Below are positions 22,400 to 34,431 of a DNA stretch of 64,000 bases, in pieces; the stretch's first letter is position 1, and the number at the start of each line of letters is the position of its first letter. The DNA lies in contig JAVHZZ010000002.1 of the NCBI GenBank assembly GCA_036250195.1, forward strand, positions 66,552,705-66,616,704, read 5' to 3'. Origin of the DNA: Mixophyes australis. Its lineage: Eukaryota; Chordata; Amphibia; Anura; Limnodynastidae. The position numbers were made by a program, and so were the translations under genes. The notes beneath the pieces are model-generated. The model saw only the letters and a program-made list of their open reading frames with translations. It made no database searches and was not told the origin of the DNA.

Positions 22400-23695
22400 A
22401 ACATGGGCGATTTAAAATTGCCACAAATCGAGATAGATTGACAGCGATTTCTTATTTGAGACTACAAATCTAATTAATACATATGGCAACTTGGTGGCTA
22501 TTTTAAATTGCTGAAAAAATCACAGCTTGATATATTTAGCCCCACGACTGTCTTTATTTCATGTATTACATTTGTGCATTTTAATGACTCTATTTAATAT
22601 TTGGTTTAGGTCCACATGTAGATGTGCTTTGCCATCTAAAATGTTTCTAGATGGGCCAAAGAGAGTACATTGTAAGTAATGGCCTGACACCTCAATCATG
22701 CAAAGACTGGATATCCACATCCAAAATGGTTCTACTGACGTAACTAGGGACATGTCTCCACCTCTTGAAGTTCATCGTGCCCCACAAAACAAACTTGAGT
22801 ACATAACTGTATGAATTAATTCTCTGTGTAATGCCTTGATCCAGCTTATTCCACCAGAAGGAGAATCATATTGCTCTTCCCGGCAGTTGCTATCATCTTG
22901 AAAAAATTGACCCAGGCATATACCCACGAAAACAGGTTCAACAAGATTAGTTGCATGACTCTACAAAAGAAGAACAAATCTCATTTGTGTGCACATCTGC
23001 ATTGTTTTTATTTTTGTAATTGACCCTTTTTGACTCAATAACTATTGTTTATTGTATAAACTACAGCAGTACTGATTAATTGACATATCAGCCTCCCCAA
23101 GACTTGAAAAGTAACTTTCTCTCACAATCCATATGTTAAGATTTGTTACAGCAGCAAAGAAAAGTGAGCTGATGCATTGGGAAAATGAGCTGATATAGGA
23201 TTGAAAGAGGTGTATAGTTACATCTTCCAGGTGAGGGAAGAGTACAGCTATACCCAAGAACCATTTTTTTTAAACTCTCTATATTTTTACACTTTGAACA
23301 GTAAACAGCAATGCAAGAACCATATTTTAACTGGGGTAGGGGGGGAGAACAGTGCAGTTTCAATATATTTTGCTTGTTGAGAAGGCCAACAAGTCTATAG
23401 AATGTTCTATGCCAAAGGGGTACAAGTGTGCATGGCTCCAATGAGGTTAGTTCAAGCCTTTAAAAATTCTCAAATCTACAATTAGCTAGGATTTTGCCAT
23501 AAATGTATTTCTTAAAAAGAAACACAGTGAAAGAAGTATAAATGCATTATACCTGTATTAACCCTTTGGCTGCTGCTTAGCTGGATATGTAGCCCCTACG
23601 TACAGCACAATAAGGACATTAGATAGGTGGTCTTGTGATGGCAGTCATCTTGTTACTAGGTGGTTTGTTCTTTTTTGGAAACTACAGGAGACTGG
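22400..23695. other. Non-coding sequence, nothing recognised
   Basis: Short frames only; none carries a recognisable domain. Confidence 0.4.
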
Positions 23696-23870
23696 GGGGT
23701 ATATTTACTAAACTGCGGCTTTGACAAATTGGAGATGTTGCCTATAGACAACCAACCAGATTCTAGTTATCATTTTGTAGAAGGTAATAAATAAATGATA
23801 ACTAGAATCTGATTGTTGCTATAGGCAACATCTCCACTTTTTCAAACCCGCAGTTTAGTAAATCTAGCCC
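23696..23870. mobile_element. 175-bp palindromic MITE, TSD TGG
   Basis: The ends GGGGTATATTTACTAA and TTAGTAAATCTAGCCC and the paired CTGCGG / GCAACCAATC segments make nearly the whole element one inverted repeat. TGG flanks it on both sides (23693-23695, 23871-23873). Confidence 0.88.
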
Positions 23871-24699
23871 TGGGACTGCTACATGTTGCTAGTCTCTGTT
23901 TTCACAAGTAGATAGATGAATGCATTAAGTTAATATTCAGAAGAGTGGAGGATGAATTGTAGTTATCCTTTTGAAAATTAAAATTGACTGAATTAGATAA
24001 TTATTAGATAATAATGAATTAGATTAGATAACTAGGACTGATATAAAAAACAGTACATAACTCACTATGTGTCAGCATATACTTAAGAAGGAGAATGTTG
24101 AGCACACTATAGCTATATTGGGGTAAGCTCACCTGACAATCTCAAGGCATCTCCTGTAGGTGAGACCTAGCCTGTGTATCAACAAGTGTACCTCAGGGTG
24201 TCACAATTAAAACCTTCCTGAGTCTCCATTCTGATTCCCAAAAACCAAATTAGAATCGGTGAAACCAAGGTACACTCTGTTAAATTAATGAAATGTCTAC
24301 AAGTGAATAAAATTATTTCGGAGAATGCTGCCAGGACAATAAAGACCACTGTGTATGTGAAAACAAGAAAAAATATATAGTCTGGCGCTCTGTAATAAAC
24401 AATATATAGGCTGAAATCCGTATGTGCCACCCTGCTTTCACTGATTTCTCATTTGTTTTTTGGAGTCAGACATCTTTCATGCAAACTGTGATTCCCAGCA
24501 TCTCACTATTTGAGATAATCGATGTGTCACTACAAGTTAAAAGTATCAAATCAGGAAAAAGGAGTGTTTTAGCAATTTAAGTTAAAATTGTCTGCCAATT
24601 ATTGATTTAATCAATGTTTTTATTATAATAAAAAATAATCTTCCAATGTTGTTTACGTCCATGATTTGACATCTTTCCCAGCACTTTGACAAAGGTACA

Positions 24700-24850
24700 T
24701 TGAGAGTATTTGAATTTGGTCATAGCAACCAATCACATTCTAGCTATAATTCCTTAGAATCTAGTAGATAAATGCTAGCTAGAATCTGGTTGGTTGCTAT
24801 GGGCAACAACTCCAATTTCTCTTTTTAGACGTTTTAGTAAATCTACCCCT
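24700..24850. mobile_element. Diverged palindromic MITE, 175-bp family
   Basis: CATAGCAACCAATCACATTC and its inverse GGTTGGTTGCTATGGGC flank a short centre; the right end TTTTAGTAAATCTACCCC is family-typical. The left end is eroded, so the boundary is approximate. Confidence 0.7.
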
Positions 24851-26274
24851 AAATGTACTTTTTACTTTCCAAATGGCACCTGCTGGCACAGGCTGTAGCT
24901 GTCACTTACTGATTGAGAAGAGGAATTAGGCGCCCGGATATTTGGAGGAAAGCATGAAGAAGCAAATCCTTCTAGAAGAACTAGCGTTAATAAGTCAATA
25001 TAACATTGGACATGCTTGATCGGTCCTCCAAGACATGTTTTATAGCTGTCAAGCTAGCCTTATATTGTGTAGCATTTAGTTCTTTCTTAATGTTAGGTTT
25101 TTGTCCTATATCACCAGCCCGGTAATTAAAAAGAAATGACTTCTGCTGTCAAAGCATATGTAAAATATCTGTCAAAAAGCGAGGATAAGGAACGCTTAAT
25201 ACCATTGGCATGTGACAAGTTGCAGGATATTAGGTGTTGGTAAGCACGTCAATGTTTGTGTTCATTGAGTATATGAGAAAAATGCCACTCCCTCACTAAT
25301 CCAATTTACCTTAATACAGTAAACAACAGAGACAGAGAATTGGTTTCTGCTAGACTTTATTTGAAATCACTTAGTTGATTATAAAAACAGAATTATTTTG
25401 GAGTGTTTTCACGCATGCCAACATCTTTCTAGCCCCCGCAGCAGCTGTCTAACATTGTAATTACTAATCTTTTGAGATGCCTTTCCATCTAAGATTTACC
25501 CAATTATTTTCTTTTACTTTATATATACAGTTATTTTTTGCTTCTTTTTCTGCCACATCTAATATTTCCTGGAGGTAAATTGCCGTTTTAAATTTTCCCT
25601 GCAAAGTCGCCCAATATCAGAGACTTGCAAAATCCACGCTTTAATACATTTACCCCCTGGTCTTTTATATGGAGAGTATGAGATGAATGTTCCAGATCTT
25701 TTAGAAGATTATAATGGATAGCTAGAAAAGAGCTGGAACCACTACTAATTATTATAGTATATCACTCATAACTTTAGTACAGTCTGAATATGCTTTTTTT
25801 TTTTATAACAACTGCCTGCTGTCTATCGTTCTATAAGTGTTTTATTCAAATATAGTTTTTACTTTGATACCTTCAGCAAAGTAAATAGATAAAAAAAAAA
25901 TGACAATTTACCATTTCAAAGATAGTGGTGCTACAAAGAATGTAAAAGAGAGTCACTATTGTTTTTCAGGAAAACAGATCACATTCTGTACAGTAGTTAT
26001 AAATGTTTTGTGAGCACAGTTCCCTCTAAGCTCAGCGATCTGGAAATGATCGTGTTAAAACTTGAATTTGCAAACAGAAATCCTGCAGATTGTGAAAGAA
26101 ACTCTTCAAGGTCCTCAATAAATTCACCTTTTAACTCTTTCTTTTCTTTTAAAGTAAATAGGTTTGATGCATGAAAATTGGTTCATACAGAGTTGTGTTT
26201 GACACCACAGTTTCCCTGCACCAGTTTACTGCTAAATGCTGGGAAAGCCTGCCCATTCTAGTATCTAACTCTTA
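24851..26274. other. Non-coding sequence, nothing recognised
   Basis: No supported ORF, RNA gene or bounded repeat. Confidence 0.4.
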
Positions 26275-26435
26275 GGGGTAGATTTATCAAATCTACTAAA
26301 AACGAAAAGTGAAGGTGTTGTCCAAAGCAACCAGTTAGATTCTAGAATGTGCTAGATAAATGATAGTTATAATATGATTAGTTTCTATAGGCAACACCCC
26401 ACCTTTCCTTTTTAGAAGGTTTGATAAATCAACCC
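26275..26435. mobile_element. Diverged palindromic MITE, older subfamily
   Basis: GGGGTAGATTTATCAAA at the left and TTTGATAAATCAACCC at the right, with AAGCAACCAGTTAGATT inside. It lies four bases from the next copy. Confidence 0.75.
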
Positions 26436-26439
26436 TGTA

Positions 26440-26614
26440 GGGGTATGTTTACTAAACTGCGGGTTTGAAAAAGTGGAGATGTTGCCTATAGCAGCCAATG
26501 AGATTCTAGTTGTCATTTATTTAGTACATTCTACAAAATAACAGCTAGAATGTGATTGGTTGCTATAGGCATCATCTCTACTGTTTCAAACCCGCAGTTT
26601 AGTAAATATACCCC
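26440..26614. mobile_element. 175-bp palindromic MITE
   Basis: Ends GGGGTATGTTTACTAA and TTAGTAAATATACCCC, the same length as the copies at 23696, 41020 and 55619. The flanks GTA and TTA match at two of three bases. Confidence 0.85.
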
Positions 26615-26979
26615 TTAGTCTGTGACATCCCACTAGCCTCCATTCATCTCCTCGCATTATGATATTGCCTCTGTCACATGCACTCCACTAATGTCCTCGC
26701 AAACATAATCACACATGTGAAGAGGTCATTACTCCCACAAAATTAGTACACTCATCTCCTGCTGTCATTAATATTTCAAGGATCTCATTGGCTACAAGTG
26801 TTTGATGAATTGATGATTTACTAAAGGTCAAACCGCCATTTAAACGGCCCCTTACAGATCGCCATTCTGATTTTAACAATGATGAACATACAAACATCTG
26901 GATTTACTAAGCTGGGGTTTGCAAAACCGCCATACAAACAGCCAAAACAAAAGGCGTGGTTGTGTGAGACGAGATTGCT

Positions 26980-28741
26980 CAAACTGCTCTCGTCTCACCC
27001 ATTCTAAAGAAACCCAACCCTGACCCCATCTCACTCTCTAACTACCGCCCCATTTCCCTTCTCCCCTTTGCCTCCAAAATTTCGAGAGACTCGTCTGCAA
27101 CCGTCTCACCACCTACCTCTCTGAACAATCCCTCCTTGACCATCTCCAATCAGATTTCCTCCCCCTCCATTCCACTGAAACTGCCCTGGCTCAAGTTACG
27201 AACGATCTCCTCTCGGCTAAAGCCAGGGGCCACTATTCCCTCTTGATTCTCTTCAACCACTCAGCGGCCTTTGACACCGTTGATCACCCCCTTCTGCTTT
27301 ACACCCTCCAGTCCATTGGCTTCTCCGGTACCATCCTCTCCTGGTTCACCTCTTACCTTGCCGACCGTTCCTTCTCTGTTTCCACCTCTGGGTCTTTCTC
27401 CCCCTCTTCCTCCCTTCCAGTTGGGGTCCCACAGGGCTCTGTTCTTGGACTCTTACTCTTTTCACTATACACCTCTTCACTGGGTGAACTCATCAGCTCC
27501 TTCGGCCTCAAGTACCACCTTTAAGCTGATGACACTCAACTCTACCTTTCTTCTCCTGATCTCTCTCCCTCCCTTCTCTCCAGGGTGTCCGCATGTCTCT
27601 CTGCCATCTCCTCCTGGATGTCCTCTAGATTTCTTAAACACAATCTTGCTAAAACTGAACTCATTGTCTTTCCTCCCTCTCTTACCTCCTTCCCCTCTGA
27701 CTTCTCTCTCACTGTCGACAACTCCTCTATCTCTCCTGTTTCCCAACTTCACTGCCTGGGTGTCATCCTCGACTCCTCTCTCTCCTTTGCCCCTCACATT
27801 CACTCTCTTGCCAAATCCTGCTGCTTCCATCTACACAACATTGTCCGCATTCGGCCCTTCCTCTCCCAGGATGCCACCAAATCTCTCATCCACTCTCTGA
27901 TTATCTCTCGCTTGGACTACTGCAACATTCTCCTTATCGGCCTCCCCCTCTCTCATCTCGCTCCTCTTAGATCTGTACTCAATGCCGCAGCTAGGCTTAT
28001 CTTCTCGCCGTTCCACTTCCGCCTACCCACTCTACCAAGCCCTTTACTGGCTCCCCTTCCCATACAGAATCCTTTTCAAGCTCCTCACTCTGACTTACAA
28101 GGCCCTCGCCAACTCCACTGCTCCCTACATCTCCAACCTTATCTCTATTCACATCCCGCCCACTGCGATTGTCCAACGATCGTGGCCTCTCTTCCCCTCT
28201 GATTACCTCTTCTCACGCACGTATTGAAGACTTCTCCCACGCCGCTCCCCTCCATTAGAACAAGCTCCCCAGCTCCATCAGAACTTCCCCTAATGTGTCC
28301 TCTTTTAAATGAACATTAAAAAACCCACCTTTTCTTAAAAGCCTTCCAGTCACATGCCTAACCTCCCACCTGTCGGCTACCTCTCCCTCTCATGCCTTCT
28401 TCCCTTCTCCCCACCTCCTCGACTCCATCACTTTTAACTTCGCTCTCCAGCTACTCAGCTGACCTCCTCTTGGACCTTCTGCCCTCCGACTCCTCTCGCT
28501 TCTCTCTGTTCCTCTCAGTGGCTCTTAACTTGTCATCCGCACCCACCCTCGGGCTCAAGTTACCAGCCTGTACTGACTATCCCCCACCCTATCTTTCTAG
28601 CTGTGCTTTGAGCTTTTAGAGTTATAGTGCTTACTGTTACTTGTACTGTGCTGTTTCACCTTGTACTGTGCCATTGTTTATTCTTGTACGGCGCTACAGA
28701 TACTTTGTGGCTCCCTATAAATAAAAATTAATAATAATAAT
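26980..28741 (+). mobile_element. L2/CR1-like LINE, longest copy, inactivated
   Basis: Begins further 5' than the other copies: the translation shows [15 protein letters not shown] (RT fingers) and [13 protein letters not shown] before the palm motif [17 protein letters not shown]. The UTR and (TAA)n tail match the copy at 5716, so they belong to one subfamily. It carries a stop in the catalytic box, frameshifts near 27570-28000 and deletions further on. Confidence 0.85.
26995..28340 (+). pseudogene. LINE reverse transcriptase pseudogene
   Basis: Compared with the intact frame at 5701, TAT of the YADD box is TAA here (27522-27524). The frame therefore ends exactly at the first residue of the catalytic motif. 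After the stop, homology continues in a shifted set of frames (27585-28202, 27982-28227) through the thumb and C-terminal region. It is non-functional. Confidence 0.85.
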
Positions 28742-28744
28742 AAA

Positions 28745-29066
28745 CTGCATGATGTTTGAGGTATTTGGCCATACAGAACATAGAAAGAGGAAGCAAACTG
28801 ACATGTAATTTATTGGGGCAATCATTATTTATTAAGGGGCAAAATTAATTTATAATTAACTTATGGAGGTACGTTTTATTTTTCATTATATTTTTCCTAC
28901 CCTCCAGTTATCCTATATAGCATTATTCTTTCCTACCTATCTAACAATTTTGCCATCCACTACAACTATTTCTACTACTACTACTACTACTACTATTTGG
29001 CACTATACCCCACAGTTGCTACCATAAGTGGTTTGTCCTCTATTTTCCATTCCCCCTACTCCAGAC

Positions 29067-29132
<66 letters not shown>

Positions 29133-30602
29133 ATTATGTGTCTTTCATCTACCTCTTTTCCCTTTCCCTCCCAATATTCCCTACCCTCTTCGTTACCTCT
29201 TTTTCCTCACCCCTGGTATCCAATAGTACAAACTTCTTCCTAATATCACCATATCCCTCCTCGGGTACTCTCTCCCATATCCCTCACATATCATCCGACA
29301 AAACTGTCAATGGAGAGGTCAGCAAACTACTGCAGGGGTTAGACAGAACCAGGGACAGAGTGACTGAAGAGTACAGGGGAACTGCAAATGTTGGGTAGAT
29401 GATAATTTAATAATGGGTGTGGTGTGAGAGAAAGAAGGCGGGGGGGGCCTGCCTGTTACATTTGCGCCCTGCAAATTTTGGTGGCAGCCCTGCATGGTAT
29501 TCCTGTACACAGTAGAAAGAGAAGAATTTATTTTGGGGTTTGCATATGTTGAAGGGAAACAAAGAATTTAGTTAGATTATTTTTCCTTTGCATAAACTTC
29601 CAGGAAAGTCCCTGGTTCAAACATGCTGTTTGAAATTTGTGTCTTGTGTTGGCTGTTTGCAGCTCGCCGTTCGCGTTCAAAGTCTCCATTTAGTGTTCGA
29701 GGTTCACCATTCATAGCCGAGGTTTGCTGTTATAAGTTTGCGATTCAAGTTTGTGTTTTAATATTTTTTTAAACATATATTTTTTTATAATAAAACAGTA
29801 TTTTAATTTTTTTTTTTTTTTTTAAAGTAGTTAGATGTTTGTGTTTGAGGTTCGCCATTGCTCAAAAATCTTACAATGTGTTAATCTAATTTCAAACCTA
29901 TGAGAACTGCCTCGATCATGGACAAACATGGTCAAAACAGTTCAAATTTCTTGACTTTTTTAATTGATCAAAAATTTTAAGTTTAGGAAATGTTGGTATG
30001 TATGGGTGAAATAAAGGGGAAAAATACTCTTTTTATGTTTGGCCATTATTGCTTACAATCTATCACATCACAATTACCTGAAATCTGGCTTGGGCATTAA
30101 GGTGGGTTTAGAAGTGATAACGTTAATTAAGTAACAAGAAACAATTACTCCTCACACTTTCTGGGGACACTGTGGCCCTTTCATCTGGCTGAGTACATTA
30201 TATTTATACATGCTGAACAAAGACAATGGACATAAATAGCTGCATTAGCTGAGTGATATAGATTGGTAAAATATAGATGTTATTGCTATAAATGAGAACG
30301 CAGTAAAGGTAATTATTATTTATTAGATATAGGGTGTGAAAAGCCCACAGGTTTGGCATCAGCCACTTACAGAATAATTACTTTTTATGTGTCATAAATC
30401 CTGACCGAATTTTTAAACCTTACCTGAATGTGTTAAGCATTGTTATGATTTAAATTAACAGATTTTTCTCCATCAGTTTTATAATATACCATGTGTTGTG
30501 ATATCATATAGTCAATAGCGTGGTTTGGATTGCAGAAGCATTATTGTTTGGAAGTCGCAAAGTGCACATTCAGGTGGTTATGTTTAGAAGATAATACACT
30601 AT
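28745..30602. other. Non-coding sequence with a (TCTA)n run
   Basis: A patch near 29440-29495 (GGCAGCCCTG) resembles a hAT terminus but has no partner. The remainder is AT-rich with homopolymers near 29800. No gene is supported. Confidence 0.4.
29069..29132. repeat. (TCTA)n microsatellite
   Basis: About 16 TCTA units; Leu-Ser-Ile-Tyr frames across it are artefacts. Confidence 0.95.
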
Positions 30603-31209
30603 GGACCTCATTTAGAGTTGGACGCAATGTACACTCAAACCGTAAGTGTATATTGCATCCCGTAATTTACACAGTATTTAGAGTGGCACGTATCTTTAGA
30701 TCCGAGCGACTTAGAATACTGTGCAAATTGCACAAACGCCTCTTTATCTGCCTTAAGGAACGGTGTGCAAGTGTATCATGCACAGCGCCCTGTAAAGCAA
30801 ATAATAAAAAAAAAAAGGAAAAAATAAATAAATTGTTCTCCCCCTGCCCCACACAACACAAGGGTTGGTTATACTGTTTGGGAAGGGGGTGCACACTTTT
30901 TTTTTATTTATTTTTTCTTTGTTTTCTAATACATCAAGGTCTCTTGCACCAGTTGAAAGCACCCACAAAAGATACATCTCCTAGAGACCTATCTGTGTTT
31001 GCTTTCAACTCAAAATAGCATGTCAAGAGCGTGAAAATGCCTTTACATTGCTAAGCTCGCCCACTACCTCCCCTGTTCCACCTCTCTAAGCGCAAGGAGG
31101 TGCAACGGGTAGATCCATCTCAGTCGGAGTGCAAACTGAGACGGATCTTTGGCCAAAAGTGCTTTTTGTGCTCAACAGAAGGACTTGCGTCCGACTCTAA
31201 ATCTGGCCC
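30603..31209. mobile_element. 607-bp TIR element with 3-bp TSD TAT
   Basis: The left end GGACCTCATTTAGAGTTGG is matched by the inverse of the right end, TCGGACGCAAG reversed through to GGCCC at 31209. TAT flanks both ends (30600-30602, 31210-31212). The 162-codon frame running through it reads across the termini and is not coding. Superfamily unresolved, possibly PIF/Harbinger. Confidence 0.75.
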
Positions 31210-31849
31210 TATATGTATTCTTTTCTTCCCTTGTTGTGTATAAAACAACAATGAATTTAATAAAAACGCATCAGAATATATGAACTTGAGACTTATTTGT
31301 TTTGGTATATTTGTCTGAACAGCACCATGATTTTCACTTCTATATTTGTTTTTTTATATATATTTCCATGGCTCTATTATAATCAATTCAGTGAATCAAA
31401 GCCGATTCTTTCATAATAATGTTACACTTAAGATAAATATAAATATCAGCACCCCAGTAAGTAGATAAATTCTAGGCAGGGACAATATATAAACAAAGTT
31501 CAGTTAAAATAACCTGACACGTGTATCTGCCTACTGACTGTTAATTCATAAGCAATAAGAGTCTATATAAACTATATTTGGTTCATGGGTATATAAATCC
31601 CAAATCAACCAGTCAAACCAGAAAACAAAGGCCTAGTTAACTGTTTAATATCATATATGAATTAATATCGAAAAAACAATAATAAGCTACAGATAATAAT
31701 AATACAGATAAATAATAAAAATGCACTTATATGTAAATAAATAGAATTAAGGATGAATGGAGAGAGAGAAAAATAATAAACAGTCATACACAGACACATC
31801 TTCACAAGTGTTTTAAATTCATCAATTCATTGAGGCACTATAAAAGAGT
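31210..31849. other. Non-coding sequence, nothing recognised
   Basis: AT-rich; no bounded element seen. Confidence 0.4.
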
Positions 31850-32740
31850 GTTCTAAGTCTAAATATTCAATACTTCTTTCTCTCTTTGGCATAATAAAGT
31901 GTAACTGTTCTTGCCACTGTCTGTAGATTTAATACTATCAGTTTCCAATCATTGAATATCATTTGAATTATTATTATGTTTATCACAAAAGATTCTCATC
32001 CCACTGTCGCCTGAAATTTTCCTAAGATATTTCTCCTATGTTCTGAGAATCTGCATTTTTCTGATTGTACAAGCCACATACTGAAGGCTGCAAGTGCATT
32101 GTAATGGATATATTACATAGCTCCTTTTGCAATTTATATAATTTTATTGTCCTAAATTATTCCCTTGTAACGTTTGACGGAAATTTCATAATGTTATTAT
32201 GTACATAGCTACATGTACTTTATAGCCTCTTGCCACATTTAAACTACTCACGATTTTTAAAATGAGACGAGATTTCCCATGGACCCTGATACAAATTCCC
32301 TAATCTTCCAATTTCTCCTAAAAACTGGGAGCCAAACACTCATTGATACAGCTGACTTTTTGAATGTCAATATTGGTCTATCTGGCATTACCTTTTGTAA
32401 TATATGATATTGTTTTAATATAAAATATTTTTTTGTTAATAATCTTTTTATGTTACGAGAAGCACAATTAAATTCGGTGACAATAACACCCCAGATTTAT
32501 CTTTTTTATAGGTATTGACTACATTATGCTTGGTGACCAACAACAAATATCTTCCCATTACGACAACCTGTTCAAATCCATTGCTAAGAAATTAATTTGG
32601 GTAACCTTTCTCCTTGAAAGACTCAATCATTTCCTTTGATTGCCAATCAAAATCTTTCTTCAAAGAGCAATTCTGCCTAATCCTTTGCAACTGAGCTCTT
32701 GGTATGTTCTTGACCCATGTTTTGTAAGGTTGACTAGTAA
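31850..32740 (-). pseudogene. Penelope-like retroelement relic (3' half with GIY-YIG region)
   Basis: Read on the minus strand, one frame near 32740-32600 gives VKNIPRAQLQRIRQNCS and DFDWQSKEMIESFKEKGYP, the conserved stretch after the RT of Penelope-like elements. Further on (about 32120-32060) a frame gives VIYPLQCTCSLQYVACTIRK, the start of the GIY-YIG endonuclease, followed by a degraded helix region. Several stops and frameshifts separate these blocks. The RT core itself was not found. Confidence 0.8.
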
Positions 32741-33067
32741 AACATGAATCATTACTAGTATCTATAGGTCCCTTTTTTATAACCTAGGAGGTGTCTTCCC
32801 AAGAATACTTTTTCCAAGACAAAGAGTGATGTTTTATCACTGTGCAGATTGGACCCTGGTTTAACTAAGGAACTTGCATGGGACATAGCTACTATAATCC
32901 CTACATTAGTCCCTATATTAGTAATAGTAATATTAACTTTATTTACCATAATACTCTTTGTCATGGATATTAATTATGTTTTGTATGTGATGTGTTTTGA
33001 TTTTAAAATGGATGCAGCGTTAGTAATGAGGAGCAATCATCTGTTACTTACATGGTAATAGAGAGTG

Positions 33068-33656
33068 TATCTTCAAATGAATCAGATAAGGCAGTTTAGA
33101 TCAATACACCCCACTAAAGGTAGAGATGTACCTTAAGTAGAGAAGAGATACCAGTGGTAGCCTTGTCCCAACTCTCCACTGCAGTTTTGTTAAAAGAAAA
33201 AAAAGTGTGATGTGATACCCTTCCATCATAAACAGCAGTAAAGGAATATATAGCTTATAGAACATTTTTAAATGGTTGATGGGTCAAAAATCTCATATTG
33301 ATTAGAAAAGCATTATTCCCCTTGAAAAGTAAAGTGACAAAATTGGTAATGTCATTATGAGGAAATTCACCATCCGTGCAGCAGCAGAACACTTCTGTCA
33401 TGAGTATAGCCTTATCAGGATAATTAAAATCTGAAACTATTTAGATAACATGGTTTTCAGCAAATCGCTGTGTTTAGGCAAATAAGGGGTGATGTATTCT
33501 GATGAAGAAGTCAGACATATGTCAGGGCCTGTTTCTTGCCATCTTGCAATCAGACCTTTTTTTTTATTGGCCATTGAAGAAGCTATAGATCTTCAAAGTT
33601 TTTTGATGAGAAAGGACTGTATTTGGGTTACTCCAAGTTCAAGGGACTGTGATATA
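33068..33656. other. Non-coding sequence up to the mariner-like MITE
   Basis: No recognisable gene. The 101-codon frame from 33489 runs into the MITE and has no domain. Confidence 0.4.
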
Positions 33657-33867
33657 CAGGGTGATTCAAAAGTCGCAGTACACCCTTTTATTTCAAAAAC
33701 TCTACAGGAAATTGGGAAACCTGAATACTCCAGTAAGGTATGGGTGACGTGGTCTATCTTTTACGGTATGTACCAAACATGGGCACCATCTTGAAATCGG
33801 CCAATCGGCCCAATTCCTGTAGAATTTTTGAAATAAAAGGGTGTACTGCGACTTTTGAAACACCCTG
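33657..33867. mobile_element. 211-bp mariner-like MITE with TA target duplication
   Basis: CAGGGTGATTCAAAAGTCGC at the left and GCGACTTTTGAAACACCCTG at the right are inverted repeats that extend some 45 bp, through CCCTTTTATTTCAAAAA. TA flanks both ends (33655-33656, 33868-33869). The sequence and duplication fit a deletion derivative of a Tc1/mariner element. No transposase is present. Confidence 0.9.
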
Positions 33868-33869
33868 TA

Positions 33870-34431
33870 TATGCTAGTTACTTTGTATATCTACAGACAG
33901 TTACCATGTAGCTACATACTAACGTCCAGTTTGAGATTAAAATGTCAATCTTGAATTGTTCTTTTCGTTAAGCTTAAGTGTAGTATCTGACCTAGTACGG
34001 TTGCTTCGGGATGCCTTGAAAGGGGCGAGTCTCCTTGGTCTGATGCCAGAAGGTCAGTGGTGTTTGGAGCCTCAGTGGCCCATAGGTGTTTAGTTCTTGA
34101 GATAGTGGATACCCTCACTTAATAGGGAACTTAGTCATAACACGTGCATATGGGAATTTGCCAGAACATTCTAGAAGGTAAGACACGCGAATATTCTAGG
34201 TGTTCATTCAGCGATTATTTTAGAATATTCCCCTTCTGTATATACGTGATCTGTCACTTAACCAGCAGTCAGTTGACAGTTGAGCGGTTTGTGTTTTTCG
34301 TCCATGTAATATATTTGTGTACATGTAATTAGTGTAACTAAGTCAAGTTATATACAGAGTGGTTGTAGTGACAATTTGTATATAGAGATTTCTTCAAGTA
34401 AGAATAAAGTCAATTGGTTGACAGGGAAAAA
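33870..34431. other. Flank of the degenerate CDS, possibly its element's non-coding end
   Basis: Contains an imperfect inverted pair around TTCTAGAAGG and GAATATTCTAGG and an AATAAA at about 34402. No paired terminus was found. Confidence 0.3.

Noticed and set aside
24179..24430. 83-codon hydrophobic minus-strand frame that could be a small membrane protein
   Set aside because: No homology recognised, no promoter or splice context, and AT-rich DNA gives such hydrophobic frames by chance.
30530..31018. 162-codon Cys-rich plus-strand frame
   Set aside because: It crosses the left terminus of a TIR element and contains a poly-A-encoded Lys run; no domain.
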